Part shown: piece by piece, positions 36,512 through 46,767 of the stretch | Numbering within the stretch: position 1 is the first letter of the stretch | Layout of the letters: each line of letters opens with the position of its first letter | Assembly (NCBI RefSeq): GCF_007860095.1 | Contig: NZ_SJPT01000001.1 | Span: forward strand, 62,544-126,543 | DNA from: Novipirellula galeiformis | Lineage (GTDB): Bacteria > Planctomycetota > Planctomycetia > Pirellulales > Pirellulaceae | Reading direction: 5' to 3' | DNA: 64,000 bases | Notes under the pieces: model-generated | What the model was told of the DNA's origin: nothing | The model's input: the letters and a program-made list of their open reading frames with translations, nothing else | Databases searched by the model: none | Translations under genes and position numbers: made by a program

Positions 36512-37066
36512 ACCGAACTCAACCGAGCCCCGGCATTGAAGTCGCTGTCCCGCAATCAAAATCGCCAGCACCGACCATCGTCGCAGACGCTCAGCATCGT
36601 GGCCATCGGTGAAATTGGTGCCCTCGGTTCTCTGGCCAATCGTTTTGCCGTTGGCCCTGGTAGCCTGGGAACGGTCGGCGGATGCGAGGATGACGTTGCC
36701 GCGGCGCATGACATTTTCTCGGCGACGCCCCAAATTCTGAGATGGCATTGGCCGAAGTCCCACAGGGTCTCGCGTCTGGCGCAAGTACCATTCTCGAGGG
36801 TGGCGATCTGTTATACTTAGAAGGACGACGGTGGTGATTCTAACTCGATTGTCTTGGCTCCACAGTTGTCTTGACCCCATAGTAGATTCGGAACGGTTCG
36901 CGTTCGGAACGGCGAATCGCATGTGCGGCTTCGCCTTGCCAAGTCAGCGTCGCATTGCCTGCAACGCTTGACCCGACGCACCTGATTCGCTTGGTCGGTT
37001 TGGTGTTGATTCCTGTCCATTCCTCGTGCGTGTTCATCACGTGCGTTTTATAAAACCGAGAAAATC
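36512..37066. other. Intergenic, no gene seen
   Basis: About 555 bp before the DksA/TraR-like gene. TTCGGAACGG is repeated near 36886-36915. Open frames here on both strands lack domains or normal composition. A TATACT near 36814 is an isolated -10-like hexamer. Confidence 0.5.
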
Positions 37067-37384
37067 ATGAAGTCTGACTACACCGAGCTACGGGCGGAGC
37101 TTGAAGAAAAGCTTCGAGAACTCATCGTTCGTGCTCAAAACATCGACAACGACCTGCGTAAGCCAGGCGACGAGGATTGGGAAGAGCGAGCCTCGGAAAC
37201 CGAAAGCGACGAAGTGCTCGCGTCGGTCGGCAATCTCGCACTGAACGAGATTGAGAAAATCAAACATGCATTACGTCAGATCGATGATGGCTCGTACGGC
37301 AAATGTGCGAGGTGTGGCAAGAAGATTCCCAAGGCTCGACTCAAAGCGATTCCTTACGCCAGCACTTGCACCGCGTGCGCTTAA
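37067..37384 (+). CDS. DksA/TraR-type zinc-finger protein
   Basis: A 105-residue protein. The N-terminal helical hairpin (TELRAELEEKLRELIVRAQN, EEKLRELI) carries acidic residues, and the C-terminal zinc finger is CARCGKKIPKARLKAIPYAS, then TCTAC: four Cys in a C-x2-C...C-x2-C pattern. DksA proteins bind in the RNA polymerase secondary channel and work with ppGpp; shorter TraR-like proteins act similarly. The tip acidic motif DxxDxA of DksA is not obvious here, so the exact role is open. It lies upstream of the PhyH gene at 103 bp. Confidence 0.88.
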   Translation: MKSDYTELRAELEEKLRELIVRAQNIDNDLRKPGDEDWEERASETESDEVLASVGNLALNEIEKIKHALRQIDDGSYGKCARCGKKIPKARLKAIPYASTCTACA

Positions 37385-37487
37385 CAAGCGATGGGTTTAA
37401 GTGAAAAATCCAAGCTTCCTTAGTTTGCTGCGACAACGTTGCGTTTTGAAATGACTTTTAGCGAATTTCAACTTGGATCGAGAAACC

Positions 37488-38324
37488 ATGTCCTTGGCAT
37501 TAAGCGACGATCAACTTGCGATGTACCAGCGAGACGGTTTTCTTCTCCAAAGCCAACTTTTTGATATTGAAGAAATTGAATTGCTACGTCGCTCGGCAAA
37601 GGCCGACAAGCAACTCGATGATCATTCGTTCGGTCGCGGCGATGGCGAAGGAGGCACCGTCCGGCTCGCGCTCTGGAATCACCCCGGACAAGGTATCTAC
37701 GGCGCATTCGCACGATGCGAGCGATTGGTTTCCGCTGCGGAGCAGATTCTACGCGATGAGCCGTACCATTATCATTCGAAGATGATCATGAAAGACGCAC
37801 GCGTCGGCGGGGCGTGGGCGTGGCATCAAGACTACGGATATTGGTACGGCAACGGTGTGTTGACCCCAAACTTGGTCAGTTGTTTTATCGCGGTCGATCC
37901 CTCGACGCATGAGAATGGCTGTCTGCAGGTCATCCGTGGATCGCACCTCTGCGGACGCATTCACCACAAACTCACTGGCGAGCAAGCCGGTGCGGACGCG
38001 GAACGCGTCGCCGAAGTGGCGAAACGGTTTGAGCATCGGTATGTGGAAATGGCCCCCGGTGACGTACTCTTCTTCCATGCGAATCTATTGCACCGCAGCG
38101 ACCAAAATCATAGCGAGCATCCCCGTTGGTCGATGATATGTTGCTACAACGCGAAGAGCAACGATCCTTACAAAGATTCGCACCACCCTCGCTACACCCC
38201 GCTCTCGCGTTTGCCCGATTCGGCGATCAAGGAGGTCGGAGCCCAGCGTTTTAGCAGTGACGAGCACGCCATGGCTTGGTTGGATCCTAACCGCGAGGCC
38301 TCTGCGAGCCGCCTCGAAGAATGA
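37488..38324 (+). CDS. Phytanoyl-CoA dioxygenase (PhyH) family protein
   Basis: A non-haem Fe(II)/2-oxoglutarate dioxygenase of 278 residues from the ATG at 37488 ([20 protein letters not shown]). The metal site is seen as [12 protein letters not shown] (His and Asp about residue 114) and the distal His in [15 protein letters not shown], with a following Arg in [10 protein letters not shown] for 2-oxoglutarate. It hydroxylates an unknown substrate. It is followed directly by a Gfo/Idh/MocA dehydrogenase, with frames touching at 38321-38324, so the two probably act in one small pathway on a sugar or polyol-like compound. Confidence 0.9.
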   Translation: MSLALSDDQLAMYQRDGFLLQSQLFDIEEIELLRRSAKADKQLDDHSFGRGDGEGGTVRLALWNHPGQGIYGAFARCERLVSAAEQILRDEPYHYHSKMIMKDARVGGAWAWHQDYGYWYGNGVLTPNLVSCFIAVDPSTHENGCLQVIRGSHLCGRIHHKLTGEQAGADAERVAEVAKRFEHRYVEMAPGDVLFFHANLLHRSDQNHSEHPRWSMICCYNAKSNDPYKDSHHPRYTPLSRLPDSAIKEVGAQRFSSDEHAMAWLDPNREASASRLEE

Positions 38325-38452
38325 CGAAACACCCGCTACGACCTTGCCTGCATCGCTTGGGCGATGCAGGCGGTCATTTGCGGCCAAGTGGTTCCTTGCT
38401 CTCGACGTTTTTGATCTTGCTAGCCCCTTCAGTTTTGGACGTAGACGCCCTG

Positions 38453-39559
38453 ATGGATATTAGCGACGACCTCGACTTTTTACCTGCGTTGCCGTCGCAC
38501 CGCGACGTTCCCATCGGATGCATCGGCAGCGGTTTCATCATGGCGGATTGCCACTTGGTGGCCTATCGTCAAGCCGGATTTAACCCCATTGCGATTGCGT
38601 CACGTTCTCGGAAGCATGCTCAAGAGGTAGCGGACCGGCATCATCTCGAGTCATCCTACGATTCCTACCATGCGATGTTGAGCGACACGCGGATTCGAGT
38701 CGTCGACATCGCTGTTCCACCGGACATTCAGTTGCAAGTCGTTCATGACGTGGTGCGTTATCCGCACGTTCGAGGCATCTTGGCTCAGAAACCCTTGGCC
38801 GCAAACTACGACGATGCGCAACGGGTCGTCCAGCTTTGCGCCGACGCGGGCATCACGCTCTGTGTGAATCAGAACATGCGTTACGACCAATCGGTTCGAG
38901 CTTGCCAATCCGCGATCCGTCGTGGCTACCTTGGCGATCCTGTCCTAGCCACCCTGGACATGCGGGCGATACCACACTGGAAGCCCTGGCAATCGCGTCA
39001 AGGATGGATGACCTGCCGGATCATGTCAATTCACCATCTCGATACGATGCGATTTTGGTTCGGCGAACCGGAACGTGTGTTCGCAAGTTTTCGCACCGAT
39101 CCAAGAACCAAATTTACCCACGTCGATGGTATCGGGCTCTATATCTTGGAATACAAAAATGGATTGCGATGCATGATCTGTGACGACGTATGGACCGGTC
39201 CCGCCCGCGAAGGAGCCGCCGAGGATCTTGGTATCCGTTGGCGCGTCGAGGGAACGGAGGGGTTGGCCAGGGGAACGATCGGTTGGCCCAAGTACCCGCT
39301 GCGTGAACCGAGCACGATCGATTTCACCAACATCAGCACAGGGATTTGGCATCAACCTCGATGGGAGCAAGCTTGGTTTCCCGATGCCTTTGTCGGCCCC
39401 ATGGCTGAGTTATTGATCGCCTTGGAATCAGGAACCGCTCCCACGATGAGCGGCCGCGATCACTTAAAGACAATGGCGTTGGTGGATGCGTGTTACCAAT
39501 CCGCCCAACAGCACCGTGCGATTTTGTTGCCGAGTGACATGGATTGCCCAATTCGCTAA
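38453..39559 (+). CDS. Gfo/Idh/MocA family oxidoreductase
   Basis: An NAD(P)-dependent dehydrogenase. I start at the ATG at 38453 ([20 protein letters not shown]), 368 residues; the frame is open to 38321, where ATGA overlaps the PhyH stop. The Rossmann motif [20 protein letters not shown] lies at about residues 21-40; the EKP-type catalytic Lys is in [36 protein letters not shown] and [11 protein letters not shown] are typical of the second domain. Substrate unknown, most likely a sugar or inositol. The gene pair with PhyH is a common planctomycete arrangement (general impression, not searched). Confidence 0.9.
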   Translation: MDISDDLDFLPALPSHRDVPIGCIGSGFIMADCHLVAYRQAGFNPIAIASRSRKHAQEVADRHHLESSYDSYHAMLSDTRIRVVDIAVPPDIQLQVVHDVVRYPHVRGILAQKPLAANYDDAQRVVQLCADAGITLCVNQNMRYDQSVRACQSAIRRGYLGDPVLATLDMRAIPHWKPWQSRQGWMTCRIMSIHHLDTMRFWFGEPERVFASFRTDPRTKFTHVDGIGLYILEYKNGLRCMICDDVWTGPAREGAAEDLGIRWRVEGTEGLARGTIGWPKYPLREPSTIDFTNISTGIWHQPRWEQAWFPDAFVGPMAELLIALESGTAPTMSGRDHLKTMALVDACYQSAQQHRAILLPSDMDCPIR

Positions 39560-39747
39560 CAGCCCCGTTCGATAACAGCCCCCTTCGCAAGCGGGCCCAT
39601 TCGCAAACGCGCCAATCGGACGGCCGTTACGTTCGTGCCCAGGCTCCCCATTGTGACCTATCCACCATGTAAACTGCCTCTCACCTCTCTCCCCCTCCGC
39701 AGGCGAAGCCTATTCGCGTGCCGCACCCCCGTCGTGCATTACCTCAG

Positions 39748-40956
39748 ATGTGTTTCCAATTCCCTCTGCCCAACGAGCGAACGATCTCAACTCCGTCATT
39801 CAATCCGTACGAGCCTCCCGCCGCCGAGCTTTCCAGCGAGGAATCGGCTAGCGTTGAATCAGCCGAGCTTGAGGCGTTGTTGGAATCACTTGAGCGAATG
39901 GAATTTGAAACCGATTTGACTCGCGCCGATCTCGCGGACGGCATCGGCCAGACCCATGTTCGGACGGATTTCGTCAACCTGCGCACCCTAGCGGCGATCG
40001 TCATTTTTCTGTGTCTCTTTGTCGCGTTGCTGTATTTGATGGTGATTCCAAATTCAGCCGCCCTGATCGTGTTTTCGTTTCCCATTGTCGTGACGTTCGC
40101 GTTGTTGGTGCTTCGTCATCGTGCACTGCGACGCGCGGTCGATTTGAATGTCCACCGCTGTGGCGCAATCCACGGCTATCTCGATCGCGATTACTTCTGT
40201 GTCGTGCATGCCAATCAAACGCGTTTGATGCGCATGGACCACTTGGTCTGTGCGGGACGCAACGCCCAAACGATGACGCTCTGTTTCGACGCGACGCAGA
40301 TGCAAATGGAAGTATTGCCGTTTCGTGCATTCGCCGATCATGAGCAAGCGAAAATGCTGGCCGATCGACTGATCGCAGCGCGGCCGTCGTGTGCTCTGCA
40401 GCTCGTTGACCGTCGACGCCAACTATTGCCAAATGCAGAGCCGTTATTTAGCCCCCAAGCGAACGCGGTGTTCTACTCGGGGGCAATTTATGCCTCGCAA
40501 CTCCAAGGCACCAAGCTTGGGCATCAATGGAAGACCGAGCTTAGGCGATTTGCATTGACCTTGGCCCTCTGCAGCACCACCACGATCGTTGCCTGGTTCT
40601 ATTTTGCGGGATTCACCTGGTTCGGAATTGGTGTCGGATTGGTCTTGCTTCATCTCTTCTGGAAACCGGTCCAATCGCTGATCAAGGCGCGCCAAGCAAC
40701 GCTTTCCAATAACGCCCCCTTGATGATGTCATCGGGATGGTTTGACGATTCAGGACAATTCAGCATGGCGACCACGGGCCAATCCAAATCAAATTGGAAA
40801 CTGTTCGACGAATCCGAAGTGAGTGAACGGATGATTCTGTTGAAAATCAACCGTGCCAATATTTGGCACCTCGTCGCGCGCCCCCAGTTCGAAGACGACG
40901 ACGCTTGGGAATCCGCGTGCCGTTTCGTCCGACGGTATGGCCCCCCCGCGAATTAG
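39748..40956 (+). CDS. Membrane protein with YcxB-like segments
   Basis: Not assigned to a known function. The start at 39748 (MCFQFPLPNERTISTPSFNP) gives 402 residues; NPYEPP near the N-terminus is frequent in planctomycete membrane proteins. Two membrane pairs are visible: LAAIVIFLCLFVALLYLMVI with SAALIVFSFPIVVTFALLVL, and LTLALCSTTTIVAWFYFAGF with FGIGVGLVLLHLFW. After each pair comes a soluble segment, for example MTLCFDATQMQMEVLPFRAF, that reads like the YcxB C-terminal domain, as in duplicated YcxB-like proteins. This similarity is weak. Confidence 0.7.
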   Translation: MCFQFPLPNERTISTPSFNPYEPPAAELSSEESASVESAELEALLESLERMEFETDLTRADLADGIGQTHVRTDFVNLRTLAAIVIFLCLFVALLYLMVIPNSAALIVFSFPIVVTFALLVLRHRALRRAVDLNVHRCGAIHGYLDRDYFCVVHANQTRLMRMDHLVCAGRNAQTMTLCFDATQMQMEVLPFRAFADHEQAKMLADRLIAARPSCALQLVDRRRQLLPNAEPLFSPQANAVFYSGAIYASQLQGTKLGHQWKTELRRFALTLALCSTTTIVAWFYFAGFTWFGIGVGLVLLHLFWKPVQSLIKARQATLSNNAPLMMSSGWFDDSGQFSMATTGQSKSNWKLFDESEVSERMILLKINRANIWHLVARPQFEDDDAWESACRFVRRYGPPAN

Positions 40957-41313
40957 ATTGGCGCTGCCCCTGTTCCCCCCGGCCATGTGCTAAGTCTCCC
41001 TCGTTGCATCGAACCTCACTAAACCCAGTGCGTGAGTTAATGACGTGACGTCTTTTTCCCGGGTTGACTCGCTTTGACGCTACGATTTCACCTTTTTTGC
41101 CAGCAAACCCGAACCCCAGGCGTTAGCTTAGGACCGAGTCGACCGTCATAATCCCTCGCGGACACTTCGGGTTATGAAAGCCTCACAACGTTGGTGTTAC
41201 CTAGCGGGGGATCGTCACGCAAACGCGGCTTCGACTTAGGGCTGACGTCGTCCTAGGTAACCCGGTACCATAAAAGCATCTCGATTTCTGGTCCACGTTG
41301 TAAGCGTCTTCGA
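40957..41313. other. Intergenic stretch
   Basis: No gene. GTTACCTAG at 41196-41204 and its complement CTAGGTAAC at 41253-41261 form an inverted repeat with a 48-nt spacer, 50-120 bp upstream of the PDZ protein start. It could be an operator pair or chance. Confidence 0.45.
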
Positions 41314-42501
41314 ATGAATTACATTCCGTTCCGATTCGTGCCTTTGTTCCTCGTGTCCATGTCGTGGAATTTGCCAGCGGTGGCTCAAAACGAAGCACCG
41401 GCCGATCCCAACACACAAAATGAACCCCAGACCGAGAGCAACGCCACACCCTACAACCGCGAAGCCAAGCCTCTATCGTACTGGGTCGAGCAACTAAACA
41501 GCGACCAATTTCACCGTCGCAAACTGGCCACGCAACAGCTAATCGATGCGGGTTCCGATGCGGTTTCGCCGCTAGTTGCGGCTCTAAAAGATGGCGATCT
41601 GGAGACGGTCGAGCGAGCGGTCCATGCGCTCCGTGCGATCGCGTTAAAACAAGCTCCCAACGACGAAGGGGGGGCGTGGGGTGAATTACAATTGCTCCGC
41701 AACCATGGAGCGGGAAGTCGCGCCGCATTGGCGCAAGCCGCGGTCGAAGAAATCCATGACGTGCGGGGGACTCAGGCCAAAGAAGCACTCGTGCGAGCCG
41801 GGGTATCAATCGGTGTCGACGAATTCCTAGTCCGCGCGATCAGCACACCCCAAATCGTGGTCCAAATCGATGAGCAATGGAATGGGGATGTTGAACCTCT
41901 GCAGTGGCTGCGATGGATTCAATCGATCGAATATGCACGCGTCAAAGGTCCAGCGGTTCGCGCCGACGTGCTTCGTTTTCTCGTTACGATGCCCGACCTA
42001 AAAACGATCGCGGTGGTCGAAGGCACCGTAGACGCGGAAACGCTGAAACCCTTGCAGGAAATGAAGCATGTCAACTCGCTGGAGTTTCGCTACGTGAAGT
42101 TGACCCCGGAACTGGGTGACGAAATCGCCAAAATTCCGATGCGAATTTCCTTGAACTTGATGGGGACCGGCATTTCCAAGGAAAAAGTCGAAGCGTTGCG
42201 TCAACAGTTGCCCGGTTTAACGATCGATCATCGACAAGGTGGTTTCCTCGGCGTCAGTTGCATCAACGGCTTCGATGTCTGTCGAATCAATGAAGTGATT
42301 GCGGGGAGTGCCGCAGAGAAATCGGGGCTGCGACGAGGTGATGAAATCATCCAAATCGACGAGACTGAGATCGGCAAGTTCGAGGATCTTCAGAACGCGG
42401 TCAACCAAAAAATGCCTGGTGACGACATCCAAGTCAAGTTTCGTCGTGGGGATGCAACGGAAACCGTGAAACTAAAACTCGGAAAGCTGAACCAGCGGTG
42501 A
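41314..42501 (+). CDS. Secreted HEAT-like/PDZ domain protein
   Basis: A 395-residue protein with signal peptide MNYIPFRFVPLFLVSMSWNL ending near AVAQ. Residues about 50-110 look like HEAT-type helices (KLATQQLIDAGSDAVSPLVA, ETVERAVHALRAIAL). Residues about 220-300 have LRR-like text (MPDLKTIAVVEGTVDAETLK, VNSLEFRYVKLTPELGDEIA). Residues about 308-390 are a PDZ domain (GGFLGVSCINGFDVCRINEV, SGLRRGDEIIQIDETEIGKF, DIQVKFRRGD). No protease domain is present, so it is probably a periplasmic scaffold or binder. The GTG of mutY overlaps its stop by 4 bp. Confidence 0.85.
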   Translation: MNYIPFRFVPLFLVSMSWNLPAVAQNEAPADPNTQNEPQTESNATPYNREAKPLSYWVEQLNSDQFHRRKLATQQLIDAGSDAVSPLVAALKDGDLETVERAVHALRAIALKQAPNDEGGAWGELQLLRNHGAGSRAALAQAAVEEIHDVRGTQAKEALVRAGVSIGVDEFLVRAISTPQIVVQIDEQWNGDVEPLQWLRWIQSIEYARVKGPAVRADVLRFLVTMPDLKTIAVVEGTVDAETLKPLQEMKHVNSLEFRYVKLTPELGDEIAKIPMRISLNLMGTGISKEKVEALRQQLPGLTIDHRQGGFLGVSCINGFDVCRINEVIAGSAAEKSGLRRGDEIIQIDETEIGKFEDLQNAVNQKMPGDDIQVKFRRGDATETVKLKLGKLNQR

Positions 42502-43712
42502 CGTCCAAACGCAAGCCGACAACGAAGTCAACTCCCAAATTGTCGCGTCCCAAACCGGAACCGCCTCCGCATGATCCGATCTGGGAACAATCGGCGTGGC
42601 GCAGCCGCACGCGCCAACGTTTGCTCGATTGGTTTCTTGAAAATCATCGCGTCTTGCCCTGGCGTTCGGACCCGCAACCCTATCATGTTTGGGTTAGCGA
42701 AATCATGCTGCAACAAACTCAAGTTGCGACGGTGATTCCCTACTATGAACGTTTTCTCAAAACGTTCCCCACAGTCAGCGCCCTGGCCGCGGCCGACGAG
42801 GAGACGTTGTTATCGCATTGGGAAGGTCTCGGCTACTACCGCCGCGCCCGCTCGATGCATGCCGCAGCAAAACAAATCTGTCAACGGCATGACGAGGTCT
42901 TCCCCGATACCTTCGAAGCGGTCTTGGATTTACCAGGAATCGGTCGCTACACGGCCGGGGCGATTTTATCGATTTCTCAAGGCCAAGCGTTTCCGGTGCT
43001 CGAAGGAAATACGCAACGCGTCTTTAGCCGTTGGGTCGCGATGCAGGGCGTGCTCTCCGAAAAGCCAACCTTGGATCTGCTTTGGAACATCGCCGGCGCG
43101 ATGTTGCCAAGATCGAACGCAAAGCGTCGGGACCAGAAGCCGTCACACCTGCCGGATCGAGGTCCTGGGATTTTCAACCAAGCGGCCATGGAACTCGGAG
43201 CCCTGATTTGTACGCCGCGTTCCCCGAAGTGCGATCAGTGTCCAGTTCGCGCAGGGTGCTGTGCCAGAAAACTGGGCATCCAAGAAACGATTCCCGGTAA
43301 AGTCAAGAAAATCAAATACGAAGATCGCACCGAGTTCGCCTTTGTGATCGCCAACGACGACCACTCAAAATTTCTGGTTCGCCCGATTCCTGCTGGCCAG
43401 CGGTGGGCAGGGCTTTGGGACTTCCCTCGCTTGACCACAGGCGAAGTGGAAAATGCGTCGGTAGCGGCAAGCCAATTGAACGAGACATTGTCGGGTACGA
43501 TCTCCGTTGGCGAACCCTTGATTACGATGAAACACGCGGTCACGAAATACCGAATCCGCTTAGACGTGATGCGAGCCACCATTTCCCATGGAGCGACGCG
43601 CCGATGGAAACCGCCATCGCCCTGGAAGTTTGCCACGCTCGCGGAGATCGACGAACTTCCAATGAGCATGACTGGTCGCAAAATTGCCAAGGAATTAAGC
43701 AAGTGTTCCTGA
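42498..43712 (+). CDS. mutY: A/G-specific adenine glycosylase
   Basis: Removes adenine mispaired with 8-oxoguanine. The 404-residue protein begins with GTG at 42498 and a basic Lys/Pro N-terminal tail. The HhH-GPD domain shows PWRSDPQPYHVWVSEIMLQQ, TQVATVIPYYERFL and VLDLPGIGRYTAGAILSISQ with the catalytic Asp downstream in the helix-hairpin-helix region. The [4Fe-4S] loop is CTPRSPKCDQCPVRAGC (C-x6-C-x2-C-x5-C). The C-terminal part (about 260-400) is the NUDIX-like 8-oxoG recognition domain (RWAGLWDFPRL). It is translationally coupled to the upstream PDZ gene. Confidence 0.94.
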   Translation: MTSKRKPTTKSTPKLSRPKPEPPPHDPIWEQSAWRSRTRQRLLDWFLENHRVLPWRSDPQPYHVWVSEIMLQQTQVATVIPYYERFLKTFPTVSALAAADEETLLSHWEGLGYYRRARSMHAAAKQICQRHDEVFPDTFEAVLDLPGIGRYTAGAILSISQGQAFPVLEGNTQRVFSRWVAMQGVLSEKPTLDLLWNIAGAMLPRSNAKRRDQKPSHLPDRGPGIFNQAAMELGALICTPRSPKCDQCPVRAGCCARKLGIQETIPGKVKKIKYEDRTEFAFVIANDDHSKFLVRPIPAGQRWAGLWDFPRLTTGEVENASVAASQLNETLSGTISVGEPLITMKHAVTKYRIRLDVMRATISHGATRRWKPPSPWKFATLAEIDELPMSMTGRKIAKELSKCS

Positions 43713-43783
43713 TCACTCTCCGAGCTTGCCTTTTGATCCGCAAGTGATCAAAAACGATCCCGACGCTGCGCTCCCATCTACTC

Positions 43784-44098
43784 CTAACCGATCTGTTTCA
43801 TGTAATCGGGAACCACCCCAATGAAACACTGGCAATGATTGCAAACCGAAACCTCCACACTGACTTCGAGACGACATCGGGGGCACGGACGCTGTGGGGG
43901 TGGCTCGACCGCAGGCGGGGCAGCGAGTGTCGCCAAGTCGCCAAGAATGCGCATCACGCCGGTATCCGAAAGCGTGTCCTTCGGTTGGGGCACCACCACA
44001 TCGGCTCGACATTTTGGGCACGCTAACGTGCGTCCTCGCAAATGGGTCCCTGCTTTCAAGCGATGACCGGCCGAACATTCAACGTGCACGAATTCCAT
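43784..44098 (-). CDS. Small double zinc-ribbon protein
   Basis: A 104-residue protein with two Cys-rich ribbons. The first: CSAGHRLKAGTHLRGRTLAC, then PKC (residues about 8-31). The second: PCPRCRLEVSVEVSVCNHCQ (about residues 71-91), with CxxC pairs. A Pro/Ala-rich linker separates them. Likely a metal-stabilised adaptor; function not known. Start ATG at 44098 (MEFVHVECSAGH). It is convergent with mutY. Confidence 0.78.
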   Translation of the reverse strand: MEFVHVECSAGHRLKAGTHLRGRTLACPKCRADVVVPQPKDTLSDTGVMRILGDLATLAAPPAVEPPPQRPCPRCRLEVSVEVSVCNHCQCFIGVVPDYMKQIG

Positions 44099-44322
44099 TT
44101 GCGCAAATCCTTTTTTTCAGCGTAAGAAAGACGCTCCATGAAACAGAGCGTTTGGCGGGAAGGAGCAAGACGGGATGTTGTTAATCGTCTCGACACGCTG
44201 ATAGAACCCCAGCGCGGCGCTCAGGTTCCGAAATTTTCACTAGGCTTAGACTTGGCTTACATGCCCCCTCCTCGGCAAGACGGTGATGCGGGATCGTGAG
44301 CGAGGCGATCGCATCGAGCTTC

Positions 44323-46767
44323 TTATCTCACCACCAAGTCGCGTTTTTGCTCCACTCGCTGGGCAACCACACTGGGGTTAAAAACGACGAATAGTTGCGA
44401 TTGGCCTCGAGATCCAAGTCGTTTGAGTCGCATCCCAGAGGGCAAACAGGGTTCCACTTGTGCTCTCCCGATTCGCTTTTCCACCACCAACACCGTTTGC
44501 TCATTCGCAGCGACGAAGCCGCGCAAACGTGGATCCGTTAGACCGCCGAAATGAGCGATGTCTGAGCGAGCTAAGTAAAACGGAACCTCCGAGAACTCAT
44601 GTGCAATCGTGGCAATCGCTGGATTCGACTTCAACGCGATCTGCTCCGCCAGCGGAGAGGCTTGGCCAAACAACGTTTGGCTTTGACTATACGCCGGCAC
44701 CATTTGATGCATCACCATGAACGTAAATAAGAAAGCAGTCCCCATCGACGTCGGCCAAGCAAACTTCGTGTCGCGACGCTTGCCCAACATGAATATTGCG
44801 TGACACAAAAGAGCGGTCCAAAGCGTCACCCAAAAATAGTTCCAAACGGATGCATCCTCGGCAAAAGAGACCGTAAAGATCACAAATCCCAAGGCCGCTA
44901 CACAGGTGGTCACCGTCGCTGTGCGTGGCGACCAAACTCGAGCGAACCCAACATGTGCATGATCAAATGACTCACCCAGGACATAGTTCAAGTATTGCCC
45001 GATCATCAACGCAAACGCGGGTGCGGCGGGCAGCAAATACGTGGGCAATTTACATTTGGAGAGCGAAAAGAAAACAAAACACCAAAGACTCCAAAGCAGC
45101 AAATAGCCTACCGCCGGAGGCCGCTGGAAACGGGCTTTCCCCGTTTGTCGAAACAGGAAATGAACATACGGAATCGTCAAGAACGACCACGGATGCCCTG
45201 CGATTAACAACACCGGTACGAAATACCAAATCGGTTGATGATGAAATTCACCGGCAAAGCGAAGTAGATTGTGAGTGAACAGAAACTCCGACAAAAAAGT
45301 TGCGTCTTGCCACGACACCGCAATCATCCAAGGAGCGACCATCACCAATACCACGCCGCTAACCAGCCCATAATGCCACCAACGTGGCTTGGCATACGAA
45401 TCCGATAACCACGCAAACGCAAACACCGGCGGCAACCACAACACCATGGCAATGGGCCCCTTGGTCAAAAAACCTAGTCCACAAAAAACGCCGGACAATA
45501 GCCACCATTTTAACTTCATCTCACCGCTACGAATCCCCTCGTAGGCCGTGAATAACGAAAGCGACAAAAACAACGTCATCACACCGTCGAGCAGTAGGTA
45601 ACGACTGGTGAATGCAAAACCCGCCGATAACATCAACACCACTCCCGCAATCAAACCGATTCGCTGGCCAAACATTCGTGATCCAAACCACATCGTCGAT
45701 GCAATGGTTGCCAACGCGGCCAACGCTGGCACCAGTCGGGCCGTGGTTTCAGTAATCCCGAACAACTTGAAGCTGATCGCACACAACCAGTAAACCAAGG
45801 GTGGTTTATCGTAGTAGGTTTGAAAGTTGAGTTGCGGCAAAACCCAATTGCCAGTCGCGATCATTTCACGTGGAATTTCGGCATAACGCGTTTCGTCGCG
45901 ATCGATCAGTGGATAACCAAGATTTGTTAAAATGAAGATGGCAGCGATCAACAACAAACCGCACTGAGCCCACCCGTAGCGGCGCTGCATCAACGCACAC
46001 TGTGGCTTCTCGGCCAACGCCGCGGCAGCGTCCGTCGACCCGGCGATTGTAGGAAACTGGACTTCGTTCCACCAAAATCGTGCCAGACCACAGAGCACCT
46101 TGGGAATATGGGTGATCGAAACCGTACTTGTTCCATCAGTCCGTGGGCGATGCGATACGCCAACTTCGACAATGCGATAGCCACCCTGTTTCGCTCGTGT
46201 CAGGATTTCAGAATTGACTAAAAATCCATTTCCGGAAATATCGAGATTCTGCACGACATCACGGTGAAACATCTTCAGCGCACAATCCACATCACGCACT
46301 TCGATTCGCAGCAGAATCCGAACCAATTGGTTATAGACACGCGAATACAAACACCTCAGTGCGGTGTCCTTGCGGTCAATGCGATATCCACAGACGATGT
46401 CGTAGCGTTTCGAAAGCAATACAAAGCGATCTAATTCTGTCAGATCAAATTGACAATCCGCGTCAGTGAAAACCACCAAGTCCATTTCCGCGGCGGCAAA
46501 ACCACTCCGGATCGATGCCCCGTAGCCCTGGTTCGGATGGTGCTCTACGAGCCTAACGTGCGGATTCTGTTGGGCCGCTTGCTTCACCAATCCCCCCATG
46601 CCATCGGTGCTGCCATCGTCGACGACAATGATTTCGTAGTCGCGCGCCACTTGGCGTAGCGCCGAGTCGGCCTCATCAATCGCTTTGCGAATCACTTCGC
46701 TCTCATTCCAAGCTGGCAGAATGAGCGAGACGGTGACGGGGGGCCCCGCGGAGGGATTGGCGTACAT
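44323..46767 (-). CDS. GT2 glycosyltransferase fused to ArnT-like GT (GT39/GT83 type)
   Basis: An 814-residue fusion. Residues about 10-230 are a GT2 polyprenyl-phosphate sugar transferase: VSLILPAWNESEVIRKAIDE, IIVVDDGSTDGMGG, HHPNQGYGASIRSGFAAAEM and VVFTDADCQFDL (DxD-like). Residues about 265-790 form a polytopic ArnT/PMT-like transferase: DRDETRYAEIPREMIATGNW, then YYDKPPLVYWLCAISFKLFG with the catalytic Asp-Glu after the first segment. The pair recalls ArnC and ArnT, which make and use undecaprenyl-phosphate-linked aminoarabinose on lipid A. The donor sugar here is unknown. A single chain would couple lipid-linked sugar synthesis to its transfer. Confidence 0.9.
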   Translation of the reverse strand: MYANPSAGPPVTVSLILPAWNESEVIRKAIDEADSALRQVARDYEIIVVDDGSTDGMGGLVKQAAQQNPHVRLVEHHPNQGYGASIRSGFAAAEMDLVVFTDADCQFDLTELDRFVLLSKRYDIVCGYRIDRKDTALRCLYSRVYNQLVRILLRIEVRDVDCALKMFHRDVVQNLDISGNGFLVNSEILTRAKQGGYRIVEVGVSHRPRTDGTSTVSITHIPKVLCGLARFWWNEVQFPTIAGSTDAAAALAEKPQCALMQRRYGWAQCGLLLIAAIFILTNLGYPLIDRDETRYAEIPREMIATGNWVLPQLNFQTYYDKPPLVYWLCAISFKLFGITETTARLVPALAALATIASTMWFGSRMFGQRIGLIAGVVLMLSAGFAFTSRYLLLDGVMTLFLSLSLFTAYEGIRSGEMKLKWWLLSGVFCGLGFLTKGPIAMVLWLPPVFAFAWLSDSYAKPRWWHYGLVSGVVLVMVAPWMIAVSWQDATFLSEFLFTHNLLRFAGEFHHQPIWYFVPVLLIAGHPWSFLTIPYVHFLFRQTGKARFQRPPAVGYLLLWSLWCFVFFSLSKCKLPTYLLPAAPAFALMIGQYLNYVLGESFDHAHVGFARVWSPRTATVTTCVAALGFVIFTVSFAEDASVWNYFWVTLWTALLCHAIFMLGKRRDTKFAWPTSMGTAFLFTFMVMHQMVPAYSQSQTLFGQASPLAEQIALKSNPAIATIAHEFSEVPFYLARSDIAHFGGLTDPRLRGFVAANEQTVLVVEKRIGRAQVEPCLPSGMRLKRLGSRGQSQLFVVFNPSVVAQRVEQKRDLVVR

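Noticed and set aside
36434-36922. 162-residue minus-strand frame in the gap before the DksA-like gene
   Set aside because: Overlaps the sialidase end, has no recognisable domain and poor protein composition.
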